From NCBI GenBank assembly GCA_037833965.1, contig AP031352.1, positions 29,266,501 through 29,330,500 on the forward strand: a DNA stretch of 64,000 nucleotides. Direction: 5' to 3'. This document shows, one piece after another, positions 1 through 10,068 of this stretch (position 1 is the first letter of the stretch; the number at the start of each line of letters is the position of its first letter). A model generated the notes under the pieces. It saw nothing but the letters and a program-made list of their open reading frames with translations. It made no database searches and was not told the DNA's origin. The position numbers and the translations under genes were made by a program. Source of the stretch: Marchantia polymorpha subsp. ruderalis (lineage: Eukaryota; Streptophyta; Marchantiopsida; Marchantiales; Marchantiaceae).

Positions 1-772
1 GCCGGCGCGCAGTCGTACCGCCTATTTTGTCCTTTATGCCTCGTCCGTTGCTGCCGGCGCATATCCGTCAGCGCAACTCATGCCAGCGCATCCGGCCGTC
101 AGCGCCACGTCGGAGGCGTACATCCGACCGGCGCTTTCCTTCCATGAACAGCCGCCAAGGGCGCTTCCGACTCTGAGTTGGTTTCCTCCTGTGAGCGCGT
201 GATTCCGCCGAAGGCGTACGGGAATCCTTTCCGGCTGTGAACCCTAGCGCGAACGGCGCATGTCCGGCTACGAGTTTTCCGACGCTCATAACTTCTCCAT
301 TCCTGATCCATCTCCGACGCTCTTGGACTCGTTAGAACGAGCGTCCCGAGCTCTTTCTAATGCAACTTCAACCAACTGGATCTACCGTGTATCCCGATTG
401 TTATGAAGGTTTTCCCTTTCCGCGCTAGCGGCGCTTCGCCGAAGGCGCACTCATGGTCGGATGCCTTTAGAGGTCCGGGCCCTTCTCCTGACGTCTTTAG
501 CAAAACCTCCTCCTGAGGTGTCTGCGCCGGAAGCGTAGCTTCCTTATACGCTAGAGGCGCGTGAGTAGAGACACCTCAAAAAGGAGCTTTTGCCGAAGGC
601 GCCGAAGACGTTGGCGTTGGTACATCCGACTACGCGATTCTTTGTGCCCTCGTGACGATCTCATCAATCCACTCTATTTAGCGTACCCTTCTCTAGCTAC
701 AAACACTGCTTTGGTACTAGTTTTCTAAAATTGTTTAAATTCTGCAAAAAAAACAAAAAGTGTGTTACCACA
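1..772 (-). repeat. 3' LTR of element 1 (U3 start only)
   Basis: Read on the minus strand it begins TGTGGTAACACAC at 772, directly after the polypurine tract, and matches 16000-16771 in the 5' LTR. Only the first 772 bp of an LTR of about 4.86 kb is visible. It contains one copy of the LTR hairpin module (about 311-360) and many CGCCTTCGG/CCGAAGGCG motifs. No ORF here is credible. Confidence 0.93.
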
Positions 773-790
773 TGCCCCCCTCCTCAATTG
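773..790 (-). other. Polypurine tract of element 1
   Basis: On the minus strand this is a purine run (GAGGAGGGGGGCA) directly abutting the LTR start TGTGG. The same tract, GAGGAGGGGAGCA, precedes the 3' LTR of element 2 (52952-52968) and LTR2 of the mini-element (about 56136-56152). It would prime plus-strand DNA synthesis. Confidence 0.9.
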
Positions 791-809
791 TGAGCGCCCA
801 CGCGAACAT

Positions 810-3650
810 TTACACGTGGTATTTCTTCAGACGCCATCCGTTCACGCGGGTGCCTAACCATTCTCCCGTCAATTCTGCGAGTTGGATGGATCCATTTGGG
901 AAAACTTCTATCACCTTGTAAGGTCCCATCCACCTCAAGTGGAGCTTGCCTGGAAATCTAGCATGTCTGCTATCGTATAGCAGAGCCAAGTCGCCCTTCT
1001 CCAGCAGTACTGGTTTGAGCCTTCGATCGTACTTCTCCTTCCGCCTGAGTTGTAATTGCTTTGTCCGATCTTCGGCCTCTTGACGTCTTTCCTCCAGTGC
1101 CATTACCTCTTGCAGTCGATTCGCCTGACTTTCTTCCGCGTCCAGCCTTCTCTGATCTAAGGTCCTCTTGGTAGGTATCTCGAATTCGATGGGTAAGATC
1201 GGATGCTGCCCATAAACTAGGAAGTAAGGTGTTTGGCTGGTGGTGACTTTTTCTGCCGTTCTATATGCCCATAAGGCGGCCGGTAGCTTGGTGTCCCAGT
1301 CATGAGCATGGTTTACAGTCACCTTGAGGAGTATCTTACAGAGTAATCCATTGGACTTCTCTGTCAGACCATTTGCCTTGGGGTTGTATGGAGTAGTCTT
1401 CCGATGCTTAATCTGGAAGTGCCGCGTCAAACTCTCTATCACCTGATTTAGAAAGTGCGTCCCCCTGTCACTGACTATTTCTAGGGGGCACCCGTAGCGT
1501 GTGATGATTGATTCGAATAGGAACCGTGCTACTGCGGCTGCGTCGTCGTGCCTTGTGGCTTCTGCCTCCACCATCTTGGTCGCATAGTCTGTTGCTACCA
1601 ATATGTAGCGCCTGCGCGTGCCTTTAGTGACTGGTTGTATTGGTCCCACGAAGTCGATCCCCCATTTTTCAAACGGTGCCAATGGCATGATTGGTGTAAG
1701 AGGCCATCTCGTGGTCGGAGTCGGCCTTCCCGTCCTCTGGCAGCTGTCGCATTTGCGAACGTAGTCGTGTACATCTTTGAACATCGTCGGCCACCAGTAT
1801 CCTGCATTCACAATTTTGGTCACTGTATTTCTGGTGGCGTAGTGACCACCAGCGTCTTCTGTGTGCATGGCTTTGACAACTCGCGGGACTTCGGACTCCT
1901 CTAGACATCTGCACAACCTCTCGTCTGCCATTTTTTTGAACAAGATCCCTTGTTGAAGCTGGTAAGGTCCCGCTTTATGAACGAAGACTGTGCGCTGCTC
2001 CGCATCCAATCCTTCCGGACATTGGAGTGTGAGCAGAAACCTGTATAAGTCCGCGTACCTGGACTCATGGCTGGCGGACAACTGAAAAAGTTGTTCGTCG
2101 GGAAAATCATCCACTACTTCCTCCTCTATGGGTTCGGTCCATAGTCGGGAGAGGTAGTCCGCGTTCTCATGGTGAACGCCTTTCCGTGTCTGTACAGTGT
2201 AGGTGAATTCCTGCAGCAGTAGTACCCACCTGGCAATTCGTCCGGACAGATCCGCCTTCTTCACCAGGTGCTGTAAGGCGTAATGATCTACATGAAACAC
2301 GAACTCATAGCAGATCAAATAATGTCGGAACTTCTTACAGGAGTACACCATTCCCAACGCCTCCCTCTCAGTTGTCGTGTACTTCTTCTCTGCTGCTGAC
2401 AACTGACGACTCGCGAAGTAAATCGGGTAGTCTTTCTTGTTGTCGTCCTTCTGACTGAGAACCACTCCGATTGCAAATGCCGACGTGTCTACATAGACAT
2501 GGAAAGGTCTGTTCCAATCCGGACTTCTCAGAACCGGAGCAGTCGTCAGTTTGGCTTTGAGCGTTTCAAAGGCCAGCTGTTGCTCTTTGCCCCACACATA
2601 GGGTTCCTCCTTCTTAAGCAGCTTCGTCAGGTTGGCTGCCAAGATGGCGTACATATTTATGAACCTTCTGTAATAACCTACATGGCCAAGGAAGGCCCTC
2701 AACTCACGCAGATTCGTTGGCGGCTGTAGTTCGAGAATAATCTTCACCTTCTCTACATCCACTGCAATGCCATCGGACGAAACTCGGTGCCCTAGCAGGA
2801 TTCCGCTGGTCATGAAGAAGAAACATTTCTCAGGGTGTAAGGACAAGCTGCTCTCCCTACATCTGTCGAACGTTTGCCGAAGATGGTTAAGGTGCTCCGA
2901 CCTCTTACCGAAGACACAAAAGTCGTCGATGAAAATTTCTAGGAACTTCCTCAGGTGCTCTTGGAAAATGTTTGTCATCATCCGCTGGAACGTCGCTGGC
3001 GCGTTGCACAGACCGAACGGCATCTTGTGATAAGCATAGGTTCCCCAGTCGGTCGTGAAGGTTGTTTTGTCCTTGTCCTGTTCCCTGATGGACACCTGGT
3101 TGTAGCCGGAGAATCCGTCTAGGAAACTGTAGCATTCATGCCCTGCTACATGGTCCAAAATAGAGTCCGTGAAAGGAAGAGGGTGATGGTCCTTCCTCGT
3201 TGCTGCGTTCAGCTTTCGGAAGTCCTGGCACACCCGGATCTTACCCGTCAGTTTCTTGGGCACGATCACGATAGGCGACACCCACTCGCTACTGAGTACC
3301 GGGTAGATGATTCCTGCGCTCAGGTACTTATCGATTTCGTCCTTCACCAATAATGAATATTTTGGGTTGAGCCTGTATTGGCGTTGGCGAACCGGAACTG
3401 CCTCGTCCAACAAGTCGATCCTGTGCTTTCCATACCTTGCAGGTATGCCTTTCATGTCTTCAATCTTCCATGCGAAGACATCCTCATACTGGCGAAGAAA
3501 CGCCTGTACCCTGTTCAACTCTTCTCCTTGTACCTGGCTTGACACCTTCAAGCCTTTACCTGGACTGAGTTGCAGTTCGCAGCAATCACTCGGGTCAACA
3601 ATCCCCTCTGTGTGACTGATCTCGCTTCTGCCCAGTCCGGCTGCTAGTTG
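810..3650 (-). CDS. pol: Element 1 pol: reverse transcriptase, RNase H, integrase
   Basis: An open frame of about 946 codons that continues gag-pro after a single UAG; its first internal Met is at 3551 (913 residues). Seen in order: RT with PFGLCNAPATFQR and catalytic FIDDF; RNase H with VYVDTSAFAIG and TTTEREALGMVYSC; integrase zinc domain ending CDSCQR; catalytic core with GIDFVG, SDRGTHF and NGLTEKSN (D, D, E); and a C-terminal GPY region (RWMGPYKV) ending VNGWRLKKYHV. There is no chromodomain, which fits the Tat/Athila side of plant Ty3/gypsy elements. No frameshift or internal stop is visible. It should make the enzymes that copy and insert the element, but it depends on gag-pro, which is disrupted by the solo LTR. 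Confidence 0.95.
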   Translation of the reverse strand, partial: QLAAGLGRSEISHTEGIVDPSDCCELQLSPGKGLKVSSQVQGEELNRVQAFLRQYEDVFAWKIEDMKGIPARYGKHRIDLLDEAVPVRQRQYRLNPKYSLLVKDEIDKYLSAGIIYPVLSSEWVSPIVIVPKKLTGKIRVCQDFRKLNAATRKDHHPLPFTDSILDHVAGHECYSFLDGFSGYNQVSIREQDKDKTTFTTDWGTYAYHKMPFGLCNAPATFQRMMTNIFQEHLRKFLEIFIDDFCVFGKRSEHLNHLRQTFDRCRESSLSLHPEKCFFFMTSGILLGHRVSSDGIAVDVEKVKIILELQPPTNLRELRAFLGHVGYYRRFINMYAILAANLTKLLKKEEPYVWGKEQQLAFETLKAKLTTAPVLRSPDWNRPFHVYVDTSAFAIGVVLSQKDDNKKDYPIYFASRQLSAAEKKYTTTEREALGMVYSCKKFRHYLICYEFVFHVDHYALQHLVKKADLSGRIARWVLLLQEFTYTVQTRKGVHHENADYLSRLWTEPIEEEVVDDFPDEQLFQLSASHESRYADLYRFLLTLQCPEGLDAEQRTVFVHKAGPYQLQQGILFKKMADERLCRCLEESEVPRVVKAMHTEDAGGHYATRNTVTKIVNAGYWWPTMFKDVHDYVRKCDSCQRTGRPTPTTRWPLTPIMPLAPFEKWGIDFVGPIQPVTKGTRRRYILVATDYATKMVEAEATRHDDAAAVARFLFESIITRYGCPLEIVSDRGTHFLNQVIESLTRHFQIKHRKTTPYNPKANGLTEKSNGLLCKILLKVTVNHAHDWDTKLPAALWAYRTAEKVTTSQTPYFLVYGQHPILPIEFEIPTKRTLDQRRLDAEESQANRLQEVMALEERRQEAEDRTKQLQLRRKEKYDRRLKPVLLEKGDLALLYDSRHARFPGKLHLRWMGPYKVIEVFPNGSIQLAELTGEWLGTRVNGWRLKKYHV

Positions 3651-3653
3651 CTA
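3645..3653 (-). promoter_or_regulatory. UAG stop with tobamovirus-type readthrough context
   Basis: On the minus strand the gag-pro frame ends GAC GAA TAG CAA CTA, and the pol frame continues in the same register. UAG followed by CAA CUA fits the CAR-YYA context known from tobacco mosaic virus replicase readthrough. Element 2 has UAG CAA UUA at the same place. Readthrough would give a gag-pro-pol fusion at low level. The context is seen; its activity is inferred. Confidence 0.8.
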
Positions 3654-5293
3654 TTCGTCATCCGGATACACCTCGTCTCCTTCCTCCTCAATGGAGCAGC
3701 AAGTGACGTAGCCCACAAATTCCTCCGACGTTTCGGTCTCTGAAGTGCATGATGAGCTGGTCTCCCCTCCAGTTGTGTAACCGGAGGTGGTGGAAGGTGT
3801 TTTGCCCTCATGGGGTACCTTGGTCCACGGTACGGTAATGACAGTCGGAGGGTCCGCAGGGCTACGGAACTGTTTTCTCTTCCTACTCCAGTCACACCTT
3901 GCTTTGGCATCGTATAGCCACGGTCTGCCAAGCAGCACATCATAACCTTTCTTCATCAGAGGTTGCAGTATTATGTAGGACAGTTGAAAGTCCACTCCTC
4001 CAATGTTGGTTCTCACATTGCTCAACATTCCTAGTGGCATTCTGCGTGTTTGATCGGCCAGTCGCAATACTCGGGATGTAGGCTCGAAGGTCTGGAACCC
4101 CAAGGAGTTCGCTGTCTCCTCGGTCATGATATTCACGCCCGAGCCGGAGTCCACTGGTACCTTCTGTATGACGCAGCCTCCGATCTCTACTTCGATCTCT
4201 GGAGGTCCCAGGTCTCCTCCTTCCACTCTGTACACAGCCGGAAGTTTCTCTTTTCGGGGTTTGCGTGGTCGGCGCAACGAAAGCATCAGCATCCTTCTGT
4301 ACGTCTTATTGTCTTCCAACAACTGGTGGAAGGAAATATTTGCCCTCTGGCTCCCTATGTCTTCCACTATGTCGTAGGGAGTGTTGGAAGTCACAGCCGG
4401 AAGTTTCCCTGTACTCGCGGTCGGAAGTGGTGTAGGGGGCCTAACCGCCTTCCGGTCGTCGGATGTCATTCCGGCGCCCAGTGCTTCCTTGATGATGTGA
4501 CTCACCTCATCTTTGATGTCCGGAAGGTAATCTCGAGTCCGGAACTCTTCCGAATACCTGTTCGCCTTTTCTGAGTTCTGCTCCGGCTGGGTGTTTCTCC
4601 TAGCCGGAGGTGTACTTGGCGTTCTCCTTTGGCCTTCTCTAACTTCTTTAGACTTCCTCCTCTCTTCCCTACGCTCGAGGCGGCGAGTGTCCTCATGGCC
4701 TTCTCCTCTCCTCTTCGAACTTCGGGTTTCTACCCGGCCGCACATTACTTCTTCCTCTGGCCATACTTCGTTTTCTTCAGCTGGGTCCAGACTCAGTTCT
4801 ACCTGGTTGACCTGCACCTCTTCCTTGCCAGGTGTCGATACGAAACGCACGGCTGGCCTAGGGAGTTGTGGCTGGTCACATTCGGCTACTGTATGTCCAG
4901 ACTTCTTGCAATTGCTGCACAACGGTGCATACCCCATTGGCTTCCTCGGGTGGGGACAGCTTGGCGCGTAATGCCCCATGTCTCCGCAGTTGTAGCAACC
5001 ATCGAATTGTGGTCGAGGTCGGTTGTGATTGCCTGGAGGTGCCATGCGTCTTGGTGGGAGTGTACCCGCCATTTCCCTCGGAACAAAGCGCGGTATATGC
5101 ACCGGTGGGTTCGGAGTTGTAGCTGGAGCTGTCTGTACCGAGTAGGCGGTGTCCTCAACCTGCTCAGCATAATACATAGGCGGCTCAGCATAATACATGG
5201 GGTTCTCCCACTGTGGTGCCCATTCGACCGCATTCACTGGGTAAGATGGCCTCGCGGACATGCACTCCGTGTTGGCATGTCCCACCTGTCCGC
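3651..5293 (-). CDS. gag-pro: Element 1 gag-pro, 3' part (zinc knuckles and protease)
   Basis: This is the downstream part of gag-pro, cut from its 5' part by the solo LTR 5299-10642. It starts inside the first zinc knuckle (CGQVGHANTEC), followed by two more CCHC knuckles, CYNCGDMGHYAPSC and CSNCKKSGHTVAEC. A charged linker leads to an aspartic protease with VPVDSGSGVNIMTEE (active-site DSG) and LLGRPWL. The frame ends at the UAG that precedes pol. The two gag pieces meet in one frame across the ACGTA target duplication, so the gene was intact before the insertion. Apparent coding sequence upstream of 5293 in this frame is LTR sequence, not gag. Confidence 0.92.
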
Positions 5294-5298
5294 ACGTA
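5294..5298. repeat. Target site duplication ACGTA, left copy
   Basis: ACGTA directly before the solo LTR start TGTGGTACCCC; the second copy is at 10643-10647. It falls inside the first zinc-knuckle codons of element 1 gag. Confidence 0.95.
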
Positions 5299-6487
5299 TG
5301 TGGTACCCCACTTTTGGTAATTTTGAGGAAATTAAAACATTTTTGGAAAAAACTGTACCCTAGCAGCATTGTAAATAGCCTTCCGTACATCAAAACAGAG
5401 TGAATCCGGAAGATCGCGGGGATTCTCGAGGGATCTTGTAGAATCTAGGATTTGGGGTGCAGCAGTAAGGGTGGGCACCACCCTCCCTGCGAGCTCTGCA
5501 GTTAGGATCCCTACAGCGCAAGGCGCAAAACCCGCCTTCGGAGGTTGCGTCCGCGGCGGTAGGGAAATCCTTCATAATTAGGTCAACCCTCGGGCGCCTT
5601 GACCGAGTTAGGGTCTCGTTGGAAAAAGCTCAACGCGCTGATTCTAACGAGCCCAAGAACGCCACGAACGGAGGAGAATTCCGGGAGTAATGAGGGTCGC
5701 AAGATACTCAGCTTTCCGCCTGCGCACAGGCGAAGAAAGTTTTGTCCTATGCGCGGACGAAGGAAGTTCGCCTGTGCACAGGCGAAGTAGGGTTTGGCGA
5801 GGCGCGAAGTCCGCCTACGCACAGGCGTTTGCCTGTGCACAAGCGCTTCGGCGTCGGCGGAAAATCCGCCTTGGGCCCTAGAAATGCGCCTTGTGAGGTA
5901 GAAAGTGTACGGCGCCTTCTGCGCCAGCGCGGCGCCGCGGAAGAGCAAGGAGCCGCCAGAGTTATCAAATCCGTACGGACCATGCGGACGGGACGGGTGG
6001 ATGCGCTCTTGGACGGACGGAGTTGCGGCGGCGGAAGCGCCGACGAAGAGACAAGGAACGGACAGTCTGGACGGAGACGGCTGACCACGGTCAACGCCTT
6101 CCGCGCCAGCGCGACGCCGCGGACGGAATTCGCCTGCGCATAGGAGGATGAAGTTCCGCGCCGGCGGAGAATCCGCCGAGGAGTCTGCCTGCGCACAGGC
6201 AGGAGTTGAACTTTTGTCCGACATGCGGACACACGCGTCGAGGCAGAAGGGGATTGGCCGAGGGGCGGTACGAACAAGTGTACCGCGCAAGGCGGAAAAC
6301 TCGCCTTCGGCGCTGCGCTCCCATGTCCGCGGGGTAATACGCTCGCGGAGTTCAAATCCGCCAATTCGAGCGTGAGAGTTTAATCGGCGACGGCGGAGCG
6401 TGAAGCCGCGCGTGAGAGCGGAGACCGTTCCAGCGTAGAGCCGGCGCGGCCATCAAGTGAGACGTCCTCCACGAGCAAGAGCCGACC

Positions 6488-9400
6488 ATGACCTTCGACC
6501 GGGCGGCGGAGAGCGTCCCATTCTTGAATTCGCGATTCCAATCTCTTGTGCGCGCTGCGCGCGTCCATCTGCTGGCTGCTAAACATTCTCGACGTCGCCG
6601 CACGGGGGATTTCTTGGTGATTGAGGGAGAAGTGAGTGCGCGGGATTTGGAATTGAGGGCGATTAGAGTTTGCCGAGAGAGAAAGGAGCTCGAGCGGTGC
6701 GGAAGTAGAATGAGCGGGCGAGCGAACTCCAGGAACGCAATGACGAGACCGGGCAGATTGCGGATGGTGCCACTTCGCCTACCACAGAACGGGCTGCGCG
6801 CTTTCGAGGAGCGCTTAATAGCAAGAAAGCTCGATTTCTTGCTATGGGGATGGAACTACATCTGTGCGAATATGGTGCGCGAGTGGCTAGAGCCACAGGG
6901 ACCACCCTCGCGCGGATTGCGTCCGCATGTTGATCGGTGGACAGTCCAAGATTGGGCGCAGGCATTGGGAAGATGTGCCGGCATGCCAGGGCATCTCCTC
7001 TTCGACAGTGAGAGCATCAAGGTGACCAAGCAGGAAGAGGCGCAATTTGTGGAGCTGTTCAAGACCGGGAGGTCTACCAAGAATGGGTACAGGACCCGTG
7101 ATTACAAGGATCGATTTCGCCGGACTTTGTCCGCGGCGCTGATGCAATTACTGCAGCCACACCGCGCCTGCTACATCACATTGTGGCAGGTCTCTTTTGT
7201 GGAGTGCGTCATCGAGGGAACTCCAATTCACTGGGCGAGCATCCTGCACAGGGTGATGCGACAGCACGCTTTTGAGGAGAAGGGGGGAACTCTAAACCAT
7301 CTCTCTCCTTTCCTCATCAATTTTTATCGACAGCGGAATTGTTTGACAGCGGCGGAGCTTGAGCATTTTCCGCCGTTGTCCGTTGACCATCCCGGGAAGT
7401 ATGTGCGGGAGAATGAGGTCGACACTGATGCAGAGGAGTCACCGACTTCTACCCCATCAAGGCGGAGGGACGAAGGGAGAAACACTCCTGCAGCGCGAGT
7501 GCCGCGGAAGCGGCGATGGAGAGAAGAGTCCGAAGAGGAGCAGCATCAAGAACCCTCTGCTCCCATTCGACCGCGGCCGTTGTACGAGTCATACAGCCGG
7601 CCGAAGCAGAAGGCACGCAGACTGGTGTTACCAGCCAACAGTGCGGACACGGCGACGATTGCGACGGAGAAAGGAAGTGCGTCGCCAGAGAAGCATGAGG
7701 AAGCGCGGACGACCGCAGGAGCAACGGACCACGCTGCAGCCTCGACGGGCGAGAGGCCGCCTACGGGCCAAGGGCCTCCGGAGTTACCACGTGCGTTGCG
7801 GACAGGTGTTCCGTTTGCGCACAGACGAGACTCCGCGGACGGACGAGCCTCCGCGGACAGACGATCACAAGTGGACGTAGATCTACGCTTACGCGTGGGA
7901 AGGAGCAGTCCGCCTGTGCACAGGCGCTCGCCTGTGCACAGGTCGCCTGTGCACCGGTCACCTCCACACGTGCCGCCTGTGCACAGGCAGGAATCACCCC
8001 CGTTCCAACGTAGGAAGGGGAAGGAGCCGGCGGAAGAGCCGCCTACGAGACACCGGCCCTCGGGGCCAGACCCTCCGGCGCACCACGCGCCGCAATTTGC
8101 GCCTTCGGCGCCAGGGCCTTCGAGCCGAGGAGATACGAGCAGGGAGTGTGCAGAGGCCACACTATCGGCGGGTAATCCGCCGGTAGATGCGCCTTCGGCG
8201 GTAGGGCCTCAGGGCCAAGGGACATCGGGCGAGCGGCCCCCGGCCATGTCGCCTTTGGCGATGGACGTCCGCGGCGCTACGCCTGCGGCGGACAAGGCGC
8301 CGGCATTTGCGCCTGCGCAAAGGCCAAGCACAGCCCCCGCGGACCGATCAAGGGAGCAGCAACAGACGGAGGAGCGGAGTGACTGTCCGCGGGATGAAAT
8401 TTCGATGCGCGATGCGCAATCAAACCCCGCGCAGCCACCCTCCGCTCGATCGCCTTCAGCGGCGGGCGTCGGCGGCAGAGAGGACACGGTAGACGACCAA
8501 CAAGCGAGCGACGGGGATGCCGCGCGGGCACATTCGCCTACCGCCTTAGACATTTTGGCGAAGAGCAGCGAGGCTGCAGCCGTGCCTTCGCAGGCAGCAC
8601 ACGTCGACGACGTGCAGCCCCACTCGGGTCAGTCGCCGACGCAATCAATGGCGACTGAAATTCTCCACTCGGATGATGACGACGGAGGCTCCACCGAAGA
8701 AATGTCAGGAGCAGGGGACACCGAGGAGGAGGAGGAGGAAATTGTTGGAGCGCCGGCGGCGGCGCTCTCTGAGCAGGTGATTCCGTTGCTGAGGTACTTG
8801 GATCGCAAAGTCGATAAATACGCCGACCCACTTCAGCCGGGATCTTACATCGAGTTAGTGCGCAGGCGGACTCGCACTAAAGTCCACACCAGCAAGCTAT
8901 TAGCTAGAGTGGACCAGGAGTTGAGGGAATTGAAGGAGAAGCATGAATGCTTGTGGGGTCAGTATAAACTTAATCAGAAATTCTACAAGTACTCCGAGAA
9001 GGTGAGGGATGGGAAACTGGAAGAGCTCACCAAGGAGCAGGTGAAGGTCACAGAAGCACTAATTTCTGAGCAGGCCCAGAATCGGATTTTGTCAGAGGAG
9101 CTCGTGCGACAGACGCGGTTGTTGGAACAGTGTCAGCTCGCACGGCAGGCGGATGAGGAGGTAATCCGCAGGCTACAGTCAGAGTGTGGCGAATTGAGAG
9201 CGCAACGTGCTGAGGCCGAATCGCAATTAGTGATAGTTGAAGAAGATTGCAGGAAGGAGGCAGATCGCACAAAGGTGGAGACGGCGAGACGTGTCGCCCA
9301 CTGTCTCAAGGGCTACGCCCACTGGGAAGTGAAGGCGCAGGAGAAACTCACACTGCGTGAGTTTGAACTTCGCGCAGCCGGGTTGTTGTCAGGCGACAGT

Positions 9401-9535
9401 AGGAGTCGGCGGAAGGTAGCAAAGAAGCTCGATGCTTTTCTATCGAAGGCGCAGGATACCATGTCCGCCCTCGAAGTGGAGGTGTCCGCGGCGTTGCAGC
9501 GATTGGGACTGCGCAGTCGAGCGGAAGACTGGTAG
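6488..9535 (+). CDS. LTR-encoded ORF, copy in solo LTR 1 (C-terminus cut by TAG)
   Basis: A 1015-codon sense ORF in U3 of a family A LTR. I do not recognise the family. Residues about 95-315 form a conserved block (LRAFEERL, KLDFLLWGWNY, WAQALGRCAG, YRTRDYKDRF, GGTLNHLSPFLINFYRQ). Residues about 315-755 are Pro/Arg/Ser/Ala-rich and acidic low complexity. Residues about 760-800 are conserved again (EQVIPLLRYLDRK), followed by a coiled coil (about 807-932) and a C-terminal block beginning CLKGYAHWEV. The last codon is TAG where other copies have CAG; the frame would otherwise run to 9626-9628. Homology with the divergent subfamily begins only near residue 83, so the true start may be the Met near residue 75 or 85. 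The layout recalls retrotransposon accessory proteins with coiled coils, but no function is assigned. Confidence 0.8.
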   Translation: MTFDRAAESVPFLNSRFQSLVRAARVHLLAAKHSRRRRTGDFLVIEGEVSARDLELRAIRVCRERKELERCGSRMSGRANSRNAMTRPGRLRMVPLRLPQNGLRAFEERLIARKLDFLLWGWNYICANMVREWLEPQGPPSRGLRPHVDRWTVQDWAQALGRCAGMPGHLLFDSESIKVTKQEEAQFVELFKTGRSTKNGYRTRDYKDRFRRTLSAALMQLLQPHRACYITLWQVSFVECVIEGTPIHWASILHRVMRQHAFEEKGGTLNHLSPFLINFYRQRNCLTAAELEHFPPLSVDHPGKYVRENEVDTDAEESPTSTPSRRRDEGRNTPAARVPRKRRWREESEEEQHQEPSAPIRPRPLYESYSRPKQKARRLVLPANSADTATIATEKGSASPEKHEEARTTAGATDHAAASTGERPPTGQGPPELPRALRTGVPFAHRRDSADGRASADRRSQVDVDLRLRVGRSSPPVHRRSPVHRSPVHRSPPHVPPVHRQESPPFQRRKGKEPAEEPPTRHRPSGPDPPAHHAPQFAPSAPGPSSRGDTSRECAEATLSAGNPPVDAPSAVGPQGQGTSGERPPAMSPLAMDVRGATPAADKAPAFAPAQRPSTAPADRSREQQQTEERSDCPRDEISMRDAQSNPAQPPSARSPSAAGVGGREDTVDDQQASDGDAARAHSPTALDILAKSSEAAAVPSQAAHVDDVQPHSGQSPTQSMATEILHSDDDDGGSTEEMSGAGDTEEEEEEIVGAPAAALSEQVIPLLRYLDRKVDKYADPLQPGSYIELVRRRTRTKVHTSKLLARVDQELRELKEKHECLWGQYKLNQKFYKYSEKVRDGKLEELTKEQVKVTEALISEQAQNRILSEELVRQTRLLEQCQLARQADEEVIRRLQSECGELRAQRAEAESQLVIVEEDCRKEADRTKVETARRVAHCLKGYAHWEVKAQEKLTLREFELRAAGLLSGDSRSRRKVAKKLDAFLSKAQDTMSALEVEVSAALQRLGLRSRAEDW

Positions 9536-9664
9536 GGTAGGGAGCTAGTGCGCGGCAGTCCGCCGCGCAGGAGACGTAGCACAGGTTCCGCGGAGTGTAG
9601 TGTAGCGTGGTTCCGTGCAGGCGTGTAGCGTAGTGCAGTGTAGTGCTAGTTAGGACTTAGAAGG

Positions 9665-9673
9665 TATAAAATA
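9665..9673 (+). promoter_or_regulatory. TATA box of family A LTR (solo LTR 1)
   Basis: TATAAAATA, 37 bp past the ancestral end of the U3 ORF and about 970 bp before the LTR end. The same box stands at the same place in every family A LTR seen: minus strand 12834-12840, 34429-34437 and about 45024-45032; plus strand 26991, 40791, 55014 and the second mini-element LTR. It marks the U3/R boundary region. Confidence 0.8.
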
Positions 9674-9676
9674 GTT

Positions 9677-9693
9677 CCAGGCGTTTTGCCTGG
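9677..9693 (+). other. Hairpin just downstream of TATA, covarying between subfamilies
   Basis: CCAGGC-GTTTT-GCCTGG, about where transcription would start. The divergent subfamily has CAAGGC-GTTTT-GCCTTG (27003-27019; minus strand 12811-12827), where a C-G pair is replaced by A-T on both arms. Other copies are at 34408-34424, 45003-45019, 40803-40819 and 55026-55042. A role at the RNA 5' end is inferred. Confidence 0.65.
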
Positions 9694-10068
9694 GGTTCTT
9701 TCCCATCAAAAGTGCAGATCAGGAATCCATTTCCTTTGCGTGTTTGTGTCCTTGAGTTCTGTCACCACGCACGAGGAGTTACAACTTAGCGTTCCGCATT
9801 TTGTAGCTGAAGGCCTTCGGCCGAATGTTCAGAGCTAGTACATTGGTTAGAGACTTGAGTAGTTCGGATCTGCACCTGCGGGTGACTGCCGATGCTCAGA
9901 GCCAGTGACTAGTTAGATACTTGAACAGTTTCGCCCCTACACCTTCGAGTGTTTCTTTCCGATTGTACTCCTTGGGATTTTTCCCCTGAATGCCAAAGTG
10001 AAGTTTTGCTACTTCGTGTAAGCCTTGGTTATAAATTCAGGTTACGCTGCAGCAGGTGCTTTGAGGGT

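Noticed and set aside
5700-5850. Regularly recurring GCCTGTGCACAGGC palindromes, which look like a CRISPR repeat
   Set aside because: Spacing is irregular, the spacers are not unique, and the sequence is a plant LTR.
5583-6364. Minus-strand ORFs of 205-235 codons in the U3 leader (also 37734-38435, 48326-49027, 53253-53990)
   Set aside because: GC-rich, Arg/Ser/Ala/Pro-biased translations of repeat motifs in several overlapping frames, with differing ends between copies; no coding signal.
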